Source: Nostoc parmelioides FACHB-3921
Lineage (GTDB): Bacteria > Cyanobacteriota > Cyanobacteriia > Cyanobacteriales > Nostocaceae
Assembly: GCF_014696625.1 (NCBI RefSeq)
Contig: NZ_JACJQL010000027.1
Span: 30,002-94,001 of the forward strand
Length of the DNA: 64,000 nt
Direction: 5' to 3'
Position 1 is the stretch's first letter; each line of letters begins with the position of its first letter. This document shows positions 17,366 through 25,831 of this stretch, one piece after another. The notes beneath the pieces are model-generated. The model had not been told where the DNA came from. It saw only the letters and a list, made by a program, of their open reading frames with translations, and did not search any database. The translations under genes were made by a program, and so were the position numbers.

Positions 17366-18084
17366 GTTTTCTATTTTTCCTGTAAAATCTCATTAACTTG
17401 GGTTGCAGCAGGAGCGCTCACGTTAGTGTAGCCTTATTCCCAGCATTTCTATACCCTAAAGCTTACAGATCCTAGCGAACTGCCGGGGGCGATCGCAACT
17501 CTTTACTATAAATTTTTTAGCGGGACTGAGGATAAGAGGTAATGGGCATTGGAAATAGGCAGAGGGGAGCAACGGAAACTCAACATACAAACATAGATAA
17601 TGACACTAGCAGATCAACCTCTTATTCTCACAAGTGAAAATAAGGGCGAATGTAGGGGATGTGCTGGGAGAGGGAGGAAAAGAATTATATTTTCTTGACT
17701 TCTCACCCTTGCCACCTTACGTGTGAAAAATTCAGGACGAAAAACTTGTCTAGTCGCACACCAAAGACAAACAACTGTCGATAATAGCTATAAAAGGCTT
17801 CAAGTAGATTGCCAAGTGTAGACTGAAAATCTCTAGAGCGAACATTTTGATTGGTGCTAATGGAGCAGATAAGTCAAACTTTAATATAGGACTCATACTT
17901 GATTTTGGAAATACGCGTAGGGTGGGCAATGCCCACCAAAACCATGAGCCGGTGGGCATTGCCCACCCCACAGATACTGAGAATTTTTCATAAATCAAGT
18001 CGGATTCCTATAGCTTCAGCTTCTATTAATAACTATTTTTATAATATGTACGATTTTTTCAATACTCTCTAAAATGACTAATCT
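17366..18084. other. 719-base intergenic region
   Basis: Divergent spacer between rplI and the first kinase gene. Holds the intact double-palindrome repeat at 17917-17971. A short open frame at 17750-17998 on the minus strand runs straight through that repeat and is not credible. The rest shows no recognisable gene. Confidence 0.5.
17917..17971. repeat. Double palindrome GGTGGGCAATGCCCACC (best copy)
   Basis: Two nearly identical palindromes, GGTGGGCAATGCCCACC (about 17921-17937) and GGTGGGCATTGCCCACC (about 17951-17967), lie 13 bases apart and are also reverse complements of each other, so the DNA can fold as one long hairpin or as two small ones. Diverged copies lie at 9780-9836 and 22109-22162. 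Confidence 0.75.
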
Positions 18085-19125
18085 ATGATTTGGCAATCTG
18101 GACATAAGTTATATCGTGATAAATACGAAATTAAACAGGAACTGGGACGTGGACAATTTGCTATTACTTATCTTGCACAGGATAGGAATGGAAAAAAAGT
18201 AGTAATTAAAACATTAAATCCCTCTATACTTAATCAATTAAGAAACGAGGAACGCGATCACTTAAAATCAGGTTTTGCTGATGAATCTCGTAAACTGACT
18301 ATATGCAAACACCCTCATATTGTCGAAGTATTTGAAACTTTCCATGAAGGTGAATTACTGTGTATGGTGATGGAGTACATTCAAGGAACCAATTTAGCTA
18401 GTTTAGTAAATCGAGTTCTACCAGAAAAAGAAGCCCTAAATTACATCCAACAAATTGGGCAAGCTTTAATAGAAGTACACAAACAGAGATTTTTGCATCG
18501 AGATATCAAACCAGAAAATATTATGATTAGGGCGGGTAAACATGAAACCGTTTTAATTGACTTTGATCTAGCTAGAGAATTTGATAACCCTTTAACAAGT
18601 CGTGGCCGGCAAAATCATGGATTTACACCAATAGAGCTTTATTCCAACTCTGCGGTAAAAAAGGCAGAGCGTGGGCCTTATACTGATGTTTATTCTCTTG
18701 CCGCTACTTTATATGTGTTATTAACAGGGCAACAGCCTGTCTGTGCTATTGATCGTAAAGATAAAAATGAGCGATTAATTCCACCTCAGGAATTGAATCA
18801 TCAAATCAGTAAGCGTGTCAATGATGCAATTATTCATGCAATGGAGCTAGAAACAGACCAACGCCCTCAAACTGTAGCAGCATGGCTAAGGGAGTTAGGA
18901 CTTAAAACCTCTTGGTCACCTTTTTCAAGACTACTTATTATACAACCCCTTTGGATATGGATATTAGAAATTATGGGTGTCTTAGCTTTATTCGCTGCTT
19001 TAATATCAGGATTTAAGGACGGTTTTGATTTGTGGAAAGATATTTTTCCTAACAACCCCAATCAACGCAATACTCCACTGTCTCCAACTCAACCGTATAA
19101 GCCGTATAATAATCAAAAAATATAA
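18085..19125 (+). CDS. Serine/threonine protein kinase with C-terminal membrane segment, DFD variant
   Basis: 346 residues. Hanks-type kinase domain at about 14-273: glycine loop GRGQFA (21-26), VVIKTL with Lys42, HRDIKPEN (138-145) and ADP/Mg loop DFD (159-161) in place of DFG. Asp159 is kept; only the Gly is changed. A hydrophobic segment at about 291-311 (IWILEIMGVLALFAALISG) predicts a single membrane anchor, after which comes a short Pro/Asn-rich tail, so the kinase faces the cytoplasm. No extracellular sensor domain. Followed 31 bases later by a second kinase gene, surely one operon. Whether the DFD change lowers activity is not known. Confidence 0.88.
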   Translation: MIWQSGHKLYRDKYEIKQELGRGQFAITYLAQDRNGKKVVIKTLNPSILNQLRNEERDHLKSGFADESRKLTICKHPHIVEVFETFHEGELLCMVMEYIQGTNLASLVNRVLPEKEALNYIQQIGQALIEVHKQRFLHRDIKPENIMIRAGKHETVLIDFDLAREFDNPLTSRGRQNHGFTPIELYSNSAVKKAERGPYTDVYSLAATLYVLLTGQQPVCAIDRKDKNERLIPPQELNHQISKRVNDAIIHAMELETDQRPQTVAAWLRELGLKTSWSPFSRLLIIQPLWIWILEIMGVLALFAALISGFKDGFDLWKDIFPNNPNQRNTPLSPTQPYKPYNNQKI

Positions 19126-19156
19126 ACAAACTAACATTAGTTATTAGAAAAATTAT

Positions 19157-20647
19157 ATGTTTTGGCAAGAAGGAGATTTAATATATAAGGGTCAATATAG
19201 AATAGAAAAATACTTGGGTGGTGGTGGTTTTGCCGTAACCTATCAGGCGTTCCACACCCAGTTGAAACGCCGAGTTGTAATTAAAACTCCTAATATTAGC
19301 ATCCAACGCGACCCAGAGTATCCAAAGTATGTAGAACGCTTTAAAAAAGAAGCACAGATGTTAGCAATGTGCTGTGCAGATTTCCATCCTTACATTGTGC
19401 AAATCTTTAATTTTTTTCAAGATGATGGGTGCTGCTACTTAGAAATGCAGTATATACCTGGTGAGACTTTATGGCATTATGTACAACGTGAAGGTGTTTT
19501 ACAGGAAACTGAAGCTGTAAAATACATATACCAAATCGGTTCAGCTTTGGTATATGTACATAAAAAAGGTGTATTTCACCTTGATGTAACTCCCCCTAAT
19601 ATTATGCTTAATTTTGATGAGGGGGTTCCTCAAGTTGCCAAAGCCGTATTGATAGATTTTGGTATTGCTGGCGATATGTCTCCACCTAGTACCCTATCTA
19701 GAACTTTTGGTAACAAAACATTTGCACCTTATGAATTAATTCGCAAAGGAACTCGTCACCCAACAGTCGATGTTTACTGTTTAGCTGGATCTTTATACTA
19801 TGCAATCACAGGCAAATGTCCTACCAAAGCCTTTGACCGTAGTGATGGTGAAGAATTGGTACCGCCAAAATTAATTGTCCCGACTCTCAACGATGCACTC
19901 AACGAAGCAATTCTTCAAGGTATGGCATTCAAGCCAGAAGATAGGCCTCAAACCATGCAGGATTGGTTGAATTTATTATCTATTCAAGAATCTTTTTCCG
20001 CACTAGAGGAAGATTTTGCCCACCATGATCATGAAGAATTAGTTCCTCCAGAAGTTATTGTTCCGACCCTGAACAATAAACTCAATGAGGTAATTTTACA
20101 AGAGATAGCACCAGAGCCACAAGACAAACCTCAAAGTACACAGGCTCATTTGAATTCATCTGTGATTCAAGCGCCTTCCTCTAGTATGGAAATAGATATA
20201 AAAACAGATTATCTCCAACTTGAGAATGCGCTCAAAGCTCGAAAATGGCTAGAAGCAGATCAAAAAACTATCAAGGTTTTACTCAAAATAGCTGGGAGAC
20301 AAAGGGAACGATGGCTAGATATTGAATCTATCCGCAAGTGTTCCACTACAGAGTTATCGACTATAGATAAAATGTGGATGACTCATAGTAATAAACGGTT
20401 TGGTTTTAGTGTACAGAAATGGATCTGGAGAAGTATAGGTGGTAACCGTGAAGCTGATTTTGAAACTTGGTTTAAGTTTTGTGATAAAGTCGGCTGGCGT
20501 GTAGATGATAAGTATGTTGAATATCATAAACTCAAGCAAGGATATGATGCACCTAAAGGGCATTTTCCTTGTTATGTATATACTTGGTGTTTAGGGCAGG
20601 GTGCAGACTGGGGACGTAGTGCTTCTGAATTGTTCGACAAACTTTAA
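19157..20647 (+). CDS. Protein kinase - GUN4 fusion with duplicated linker
   Basis: 496 residues. Kinase domain 15-270: GGGGFA (21-26), Lys43 in VVIKTP, HLDVTPPN (141-148) and intact DFG (167-169). The usual HRDxKxxN is changed to HLDxTxxN: Asp143 and Asn148 are kept but the Lys becomes Thr. Residues 232-277 are followed by a diverged repeat at 293-338 (EELVPPKLIVPTLN versus EELVPPEVIVPTLN). Residues 350-496 form a GUN4 domain (DYLQLENALKARKWLEAD, TIDKMWMTHSNKRFGFSVQ, CDKVGWR). GUN4 binds Mg-protoporphyrin/protoporphyrin IX in chlorophyll synthesis and signalling, so a tetrapyrrole-responsive kinase is a plausible inference. Convergent with gloB, stops 4 bases apart. Confidence 0.9.
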   Translation: MFWQEGDLIYKGQYRIEKYLGGGGFAVTYQAFHTQLKRRVVIKTPNISIQRDPEYPKYVERFKKEAQMLAMCCADFHPYIVQIFNFFQDDGCCYLEMQYIPGETLWHYVQREGVLQETEAVKYIYQIGSALVYVHKKGVFHLDVTPPNIMLNFDEGVPQVAKAVLIDFGIAGDMSPPSTLSRTFGNKTFAPYELIRKGTRHPTVDVYCLAGSLYYAITGKCPTKAFDRSDGEELVPPKLIVPTLNDALNEAILQGMAFKPEDRPQTMQDWLNLLSIQESFSALEEDFAHHDHEELVPPEVIVPTLNNKLNEVILQEIAPEPQDKPQSTQAHLNSSVIQAPSSSMEIDIKTDYLQLENALKARKWLEADQKTIKVLLKIAGRQRERWLDIESIRKCSTTELSTIDKMWMTHSNKRFGFSVQKWIWRSIGGNREADFETWFKFCDKVGWRVDDKYVEYHKLKQGYDAPKGHFPCYVYTWCLGQGADWGRSASELFDKL

Positions 20648-20651
20648 TTAA

Positions 20652-21428
20652 TCAAATAAACTTATCTTTCAATCCGCGAATGCGGGCAAAAGTTTGCACA
20701 GGGTCATTACTATTAACTGCTGACTGTAATGAGGGTTGTTCCCAACGGAGGAAGGGATTGGTGAGCTTTTCTACTCCCAATAAGGAAGGGACTGTGGCTA
20801 TTCCTTGACTGCGCTTTGTCTTAACTTCGTCAAAGCGTTTTTGTAATTCGGTGTTCTCACTATCTACACTGAGTGCAAATTGTAAATTTTTTAAGGTGTA
20901 TTCGTGAGCGCACCAGACACGGGTATTTTCTGGTAAGGAACGCAGCTTAGTTAAAGATTCCACCATTTGCGCCGGTGTACCTTCAAATAAACGGCCGCAA
21001 CCACCGGCAAACAGAGTATCGCCACAGAATAATTCTCCTGGTGTATCGGCTGTTTGGGGAGGAAAGTAGTAAGCGATGTGAGCGCGGGTATGTCCGGGTA
21101 CAAAGATAACTTTAGCTACTCTATCAGCAAATGGGACGCGATCGCCTGGTTCTAAAAACACCTGTTGTCCAGGGATTCTGCCTTTATCCTTAGCGCCGCC
21201 ATAAACTTTCACTTGAGGAAAGTTTTGGATTAATTGCTGGTTGCCACCTACATGATCATTGTGGTGGTGTGTGTTAAAAATTGCCACTAATTCTGCGTTT
21301 AGCTGTGCAAGTTGCTTAAGTACTGGCTCGGCTTCTGCTGGGTCAACAACGGCTGCAATATTTTTTTGGCTGTCGTGTAATAAGAAGATGTAATTGTCTG
21401 AAAGTGCGGCCAAGCGAATCACCTGCAT
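20652..21428 (-). CDS. gloB: Hydroxyacylglutathione hydrolase (glyoxalase II)
   Basis: Hydrolyses S-lactoylglutathione to lactate and glutathione in methylglyoxal detoxification. 258 residues, full length. Metallo-beta-lactamase fold with the dinuclear metal motif THHHNDHVGG (about 52-61), FVPGHTRAHIAYYF, FCGDTLFAGGCGRLFEG and WCAHEYTLKNLQFA (about 170-183), all diagnostic of glyoxalase II. The C-terminal helical part (NPFLRWE) that binds glutathione is present. Single gene, convergent with the GUN4 kinase. Confidence 0.96.
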   Translation of the reverse strand: MQVIRLAALSDNYIFLLHDSQKNIAAVVDPAEAEPVLKQLAQLNAELVAIFNTHHHNDHVGGNQQLIQNFPQVKVYGGAKDKGRIPGQQVFLEPGDRVPFADRVAKVIFVPGHTRAHIAYYFPPQTADTPGELFCGDTLFAGGCGRLFEGTPAQMVESLTKLRSLPENTRVWCAHEYTLKNLQFALSVDSENTELQKRFDEVKTKRSQGIATVPSLLGVEKLTNPFLRWEQPSLQSAVNSNDPVQTFARIRGLKDKFI

Positions 21429-21850
21429 AATCTTGATCTCCGTAGCCAGTCAATATTTTTAGTCTACTAGCGATCGCTAACTCTGGTTATTTGGTCATTA
21501 ACTTCAGCTTGAGAAAAGCCATATAAAATACTAGGATTTTATTTTTGCCGTTTCACTCTTGATAAACCATGATATTATACAACCGTAATTATACTGGATG
21601 TGTACTCGAAAATCATAAGTATACCCATTATTTATCAGTGATAATTCTCAGGGAGGAAGTATAACTGTAAAGTTAGATTAAATGTGTTCTTTTTTTATCC
21701 TAAAATGCCGAAAATCTATAAATATACAGATATTAACTTCTATCTTTAATTATAAGTTTTGATGAAGTTGCAATATTTTCTACGTATCTACTTTTTAGCC
21801 AGAGGATTAGAGTCTCGTTTCCAGATAAGTTCACCAATATAGGAGCATAT
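21429..21850. other. AT-rich intergenic region
   Basis: 422 bases between divergent gloB and the 76-residue gene. Holds one HIP1 octamer near gloB. AGGAG stands six bases ahead of the ATG at 21851. No other structure seen. Confidence 0.4.
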
Positions 21851-22081
21851 ATGACTACTGACTACAGATACACTTACACCAGTGTTTATAGTCAAACAGA
21901 AACTTCAGTTAAGCAAATCGTAGATCGAATCTTACGTTCCGGTAAAATGAGTCCCCAAGACCATGCTTTACTAACATCTGCCGTTTTTAATCATCATGAT
22001 ATTGATGAACAAGAACGCCGCCAAATTAATCGGATTTTTGACCATATTCAGACAGGGCAATTAAAGCTAATTAACTGGTAG
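21851..22081 (+). CDS. Small hypothetical cyanobacterial protein, 76 residues
   Basis: Not assigned a function. Soluble and helical: VKQIVDRILRSGKMSPQDHALL, then ERRQINRIFDHIQTGQLKLI. The pattern of a helical unit followed by IxRIFDxIQxGxLKL looks like a conserved short cyanobacterial family. Strong Shine-Dalgarno AGGAG. It is followed by a decayed palindromic repeat and then the glycan locus, so it is probably a separate transcript. Confidence 0.7.
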   Translation: MTTDYRYTYTSVYSQTETSVKQIVDRILRSGKMSPQDHALLTSAVFNHHDIDEQERRQINRIFDHIQTGQLKLINW

Positions 22082-22108
22082 TATAAAAATTTATTAGTAG
22101 TATCTTCA

Positions 22109-22162
22109 TAAGGGTGGGCAATGTTTCCCTATATGATTATCTTGATGGCTATTGCCTACCCT
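22109..22162. repeat. Diverged double-palindrome repeat (copy 3)
   Basis: AGGGTGGGCAATG at the left and ATTGCCTACCCTA at the right pair as arms; the inner palindrome halves are degraded. Same family as 17917-17971. Confidence 0.5.
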
Positions 22163-22252
22163 AGATATATTTCAAACATAAAGTATAAATCCCAGATCAA
22201 GATTTATCATTAGTACCAGGACTTAGTTAAATTATCACAACAAAATTGCATC

Positions 22253-23449
22253 GTGAATCTACAGGCTAACAAATCCAAGCTAAAAGTTTCCATAGTTGTC
22301 AGCGACTTATCCAGTGCTGGAGCAGGAAGATGGGGAGGTGGTTCTGTACGTTCCTTTCTTTTAGCTCAAGCGCTGCAAAAGCTAAACTATCAAGTCGAAA
22401 TTTTAGGATTTGTCTTTGGTGAAGCAGCAGTATTTCCCCAATCAGAAATTCAGATTAATCAATTCATAGGTCATAATTATCCAAAATTTTTAGTTTCAGC
22501 CAATCAACTCTTAAAAAAAATTGATGGTGATATTATTTATGCGATGCGGCCTAAACCTACAACATTAGGTCTATCTTTATGGAAAAAAATCAGTACTCGT
22601 CAGCCAGTAATTTTAGATATAGATGATTGGGAACTAGGTTGGCATGGTGGAGAAAATTGGCAATATCGCCCTTCATTAAAACAACTTTATCGAGATATTT
22701 TCAAGCCGGATGGAGCATTACGCAATCCTGATCATCCTTTGTATTTAAAATTTGTGGAAGGAATTGCGCCAAAAGCTAATGTAGTTACTATTCATACTAA
22801 ATTTTTACAAGAACGCTTCGGTGGTGTATATATACCTAATGGTAAAGATACTGATTTATTTAATCCTATTCACTACGATGCAGAAGAAAGCCGAGTTTGT
22901 TATGGGTTATCGGACTACAGAATTTTAATGTTTCCTGGCGCACCCAGACCATATAAAGGTGTGGAAGATGTCTTAATGGCATTAGACATTCTCAATGAGC
23001 CTGATTTGAGACTAGTGATTGTTGGTGGTAGCCCTTATGATGACTATGATGCTCAACTTAGGGAAAAATGGGGACGTTGGATTATCCAGTTACCAAAATC
23101 TCCACCAACAGAAATGCCGAAAATTGTGGCTGCTGCTCACATTATTGTTGTTCCCCAAAGGAATACACCAGCAGCTTTAGCACAGTTTCCCTTAAAATTA
23201 ACCGATGGGATGGCGATGGCCAAGCCAATTTTAGCGACAAAAGTAGGGGATATTCCCGAAATCGTTGGGGAAACAGCTTATTTAGTTGAACCGGCTTGTC
23301 CTGAAGAAATAGCAACGCAAATTAAGTTGATATTTGCAGATTTGGATGGAGCCAGCGATCGCGGTCGCCAAGCTAGAATAAGATGTATAGAAAAGTACAG
23401 TATATCTGCTATGGCAACTACTCTACAGTCGGTTATTGCTAACTTGTAA
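22253..23449 (+). CDS. Glycosyltransferase, GT4 family
   Basis: 398 residues, GT-B fold. The N-terminal Rossmann half begins KVSIVVSDLSSAGAGRWGGGS with a Gly-rich acceptor loop; the C-terminal half has FPGAPRPYKGVEDVLMAL (nucleotide-sugar binding start), LVIVGGSP, VVPQRNTPAALAQFPLKLTDGMAMAKPIL and the acidic EIVGE, matching retaining GT4 enzymes. Donor and acceptor unknown. It opens with GTG at 22253 and no clear Shine-Dalgarno, so the start is uncertain by a few codons. First gene of a run of six same-strand genes with an ABC exporter and four further glycosyltransferase-like proteins, suggesting extracellular polysaccharide or glycolipid synthesis. Confidence 0.88.
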   Translation: MNLQANKSKLKVSIVVSDLSSAGAGRWGGGSVRSFLLAQALQKLNYQVEILGFVFGEAAVFPQSEIQINQFIGHNYPKFLVSANQLLKKIDGDIIYAMRPKPTTLGLSLWKKISTRQPVILDIDDWELGWHGGENWQYRPSLKQLYRDIFKPDGALRNPDHPLYLKFVEGIAPKANVVTIHTKFLQERFGGVYIPNGKDTDLFNPIHYDAEESRVCYGLSDYRILMFPGAPRPYKGVEDVLMALDILNEPDLRLVIVGGSPYDDYDAQLREKWGRWIIQLPKSPPTEMPKIVAAAHIIVVPQRNTPAALAQFPLKLTDGMAMAKPILATKVGDIPEIVGETAYLVEPACPEEIATQIKLIFADLDGASDRGRQARIRCIEKYSISAMATTLQSVIANL

Positions 23450-23556
23450 GTATAAATAGATAAAGGGGGATAATTGCTAGCAAATATAATAAGAAATTAG
23501 TGAATGCCTTGATGCTTTATGTTAAAAATGACTCTAGTGTTACCCTCATAAACTAA

Positions 23557-25797
23557 ATGCCTACCAGACGCATCTTACTAAAATTTGCGAAACCCTACCC
23601 AGGATTAATTCTACTGACGATAATATTAGGATTTTCTGGAGCTTTATTTAACGGGATTAGTACAGCACTGATTGTACCAGTAATTTTAAGAATAGTAGGA
23701 CAACCAGTAGACTTAAAAGGCGCTCCGGGGTTGCTCAAAGCGATTATGACTCCATTCGATAATGTGCCAGAAAATTATCGGATTGCCGCAATGGCAGGAG
23801 CAATCATCTTGACAATTGCCTTAAAAAATTTAGCCACATATACCAGCACACTATCATCAAGTTCTCTAACTCGCAGGCTGACTGCGGATATGCGAGAGGC
23901 AGGCATCGATTTATTACTCAATATTGATATAGACTATTACGCCAAAACCAAAGTTGGTGATTTAATCAATCGTTTGGGAGGTGAAATTGGCCGTGCCGCT
24001 AGTTATGTAGGTAATATCATCAAATTAGTTATTGTCAGCGTTACAATTTCCGTTTTTGTCTGTCTATTACTATCAATTTCTTGGCAATTAACTATCATGG
24101 CGACAATCTTGCTGTCGCTAGTAACATTAGTTAATCAATTTGCAATTAGCCGTTCTCGTAAGTTTGGCAAGATATTGAGTGAAATGTCGAAAGCCTACTC
24201 TATAGCTGTGCTAGAAACTCTCAATGGCATTCGTCTTGTCAAGACCACAGCGAATGAAAGAAAAGAATTTAATAGAATTCAACGACTAATTCGTGAGCGC
24301 GAATCCGCAGATTTTAAAGCTCAAATGAACTCCAACGCCATCACTCCCTTAAGTGAATTTTTGGGAGTTACATCTTTGCTGATAATTGTGCTGTTAAGTA
24401 AAACTTTTTTCGCTGATCAAATCAGTACACTTTCGGCTGTTCTTTTAACATATCTATTAATATTATTACGTCTGCTACCCCTAGTTTCTCAACTCAATAG
24501 CCTCCGGAGTGGCTTTGCTGGTATGAATGCTAGTGTGGATTCAGTAACTGAACTGCTGAGGTTAGATGATAAACCATTTTTAATAAATGGAAAAATTGCC
24601 TACAACGGCTTACAAACAGGAATTAATTTTAAATCTGTTTCCTTCACTTACCCTGGTCATGATAAACAGGTACTCAAAGATGTAACTTTAACACTACCCC
24701 GTGGCACAACATTAGCACTGGTAGGAGGGTCAGGTGCAGGGAAATCTACCTTGGCAGACTTGTTACCCAGATTTTATGACCCAACTGGTGGCTGTATAAC
24801 TTTAGATGATGTAGACTTGCGTGAGTTTGATATCACTTCTATACGTAAGTGTATGGGAGTTGTCAGCCAAGATACTTTTCTCTTCAATAATTCAGTGCGA
24901 AATAATATTGCCTATGGCAAACAAGAAGCCACAGAAGAAGAGGTTGTAGCAGCTGCTAAACGGGCAAATGCCTACGAATTTATTAGTAAACTGCCCCAAC
25001 AATTTGATACGATGATTGGCGATCGCGGTGTCATGTTATCGGGAGGACAAAGACAAAGATTAGCGATCGCTCGCGCTCTTTTACAAAACCCTGATATTCT
25101 GATTCTCGACGAAGCAACTAGCGCTTTAGACACCGTTTCTGAACGTTTAGTACAAGCAGCGCTAGAAGAACTCAGCCGCGACAGGACAACTCTAGTTATT
25201 GCTCACCGTCTGTCTACAGTCCGCAAAGCCGACCAAATCGCTGTCTTGGAGCAAGGAAAAGTTGTAGAGGTGGGAACCCATGAAGAGTTATTACAAAAAG
25301 GTGGTTACTATTCACGCCTTTATGGAATGCAGTTTAGCAATAATTCTGAAACGACAAATAAAACCAATCAAAGCTTATTACGAATTTCCCATGAAATCCG
25401 TACACGCCTCCACTCCATGATTGGTGTCTTACGCTTGTTATTGGATGATGTTACAAACAATAGCCAAGAACACCAAGAATTGATTCAAGACTCATATAAG
25501 TCAGCATTCAAAATCATTAATACTTTAGACATTTTTGAAGATAGTCTACAACAGCAAGTCCATTATTTATCTACGTCACTATTGGAGGATAATCAAAATA
25601 ACAATACCCTAATCGTACACCTGAAAAATATCAATGAATTTCGGATACAGTTCAACAATATATTAGTCTCCCTGCGGTCATTAACTGATAGCACAGGAGA
25701 GTTAGAACAAAGTGAGTATTTATTGTTAAAAGAATCTCTAAATGTATCGATGAATTTACTCGATTGTTTAGAAAATGTTGAAACAGGCATCTTCTAA
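23557..25797 (+). CDS. ABC exporter (HepA/MsbA type) with C-terminal H-box-like extension
   Basis: 746 residues, half-transporter. Six-helix permease domain about 1-330, ATPase domain about 350-590 with Walker A GGSGAGKST, Q-loop SQDTFLF, signature LSGGQRQR and Walker B ILILDEATSALD, then the H-loop AHRLST. The closest characterised layout is HepA, the heterocyst polysaccharide exporter, and lipid A flippases. Unusual: residues 600-746 add a soluble helical tail whose start, ISHEIRTRLHSMIGVLRLLL with His612, is like the phosphoacceptor H-box of histidine kinases (normally SHELRTPLNSI), with no HATPase domain following. It probably exports the glycan made by the neighbouring glycosyltransferases. 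Confidence 0.9.
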   Translation: MPTRRILLKFAKPYPGLILLTIILGFSGALFNGISTALIVPVILRIVGQPVDLKGAPGLLKAIMTPFDNVPENYRIAAMAGAIILTIALKNLATYTSTLSSSSLTRRLTADMREAGIDLLLNIDIDYYAKTKVGDLINRLGGEIGRAASYVGNIIKLVIVSVTISVFVCLLLSISWQLTIMATILLSLVTLVNQFAISRSRKFGKILSEMSKAYSIAVLETLNGIRLVKTTANERKEFNRIQRLIRERESADFKAQMNSNAITPLSEFLGVTSLLIIVLLSKTFFADQISTLSAVLLTYLLILLRLLPLVSQLNSLRSGFAGMNASVDSVTELLRLDDKPFLINGKIAYNGLQTGINFKSVSFTYPGHDKQVLKDVTLTLPRGTTLALVGGSGAGKSTLADLLPRFYDPTGGCITLDDVDLREFDITSIRKCMGVVSQDTFLFNNSVRNNIAYGKQEATEEEVVAAAKRANAYEFISKLPQQFDTMIGDRGVMLSGGQRQRLAIARALLQNPDILILDEATSALDTVSERLVQAALEELSRDRTTLVIAHRLSTVRKADQIAVLEQGKVVEVGTHEELLQKGGYYSRLYGMQFSNNSETTNKTNQSLLRISHEIRTRLHSMIGVLRLLLDDVTNNSQEHQELIQDSYKSAFKIINTLDIFEDSLQQQVHYLSTSLLEDNQNNNTLIVHLKNINEFRIQFNNILVSLRSLTDSTGELEQSEYLLLKESLNVSMNLLDCLENVETGIF

Positions 25798-25831
25798 AAC
25801 GCTCACAGAATTATTTGCCCTAAAGTAAACA

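Noticed and set aside
17750..17998. Minus-strand open frame of 82 codons
   Set aside because: It runs through the palindromic repeat at 17917-17971 and has no protein-like pattern or ribosome-binding site.
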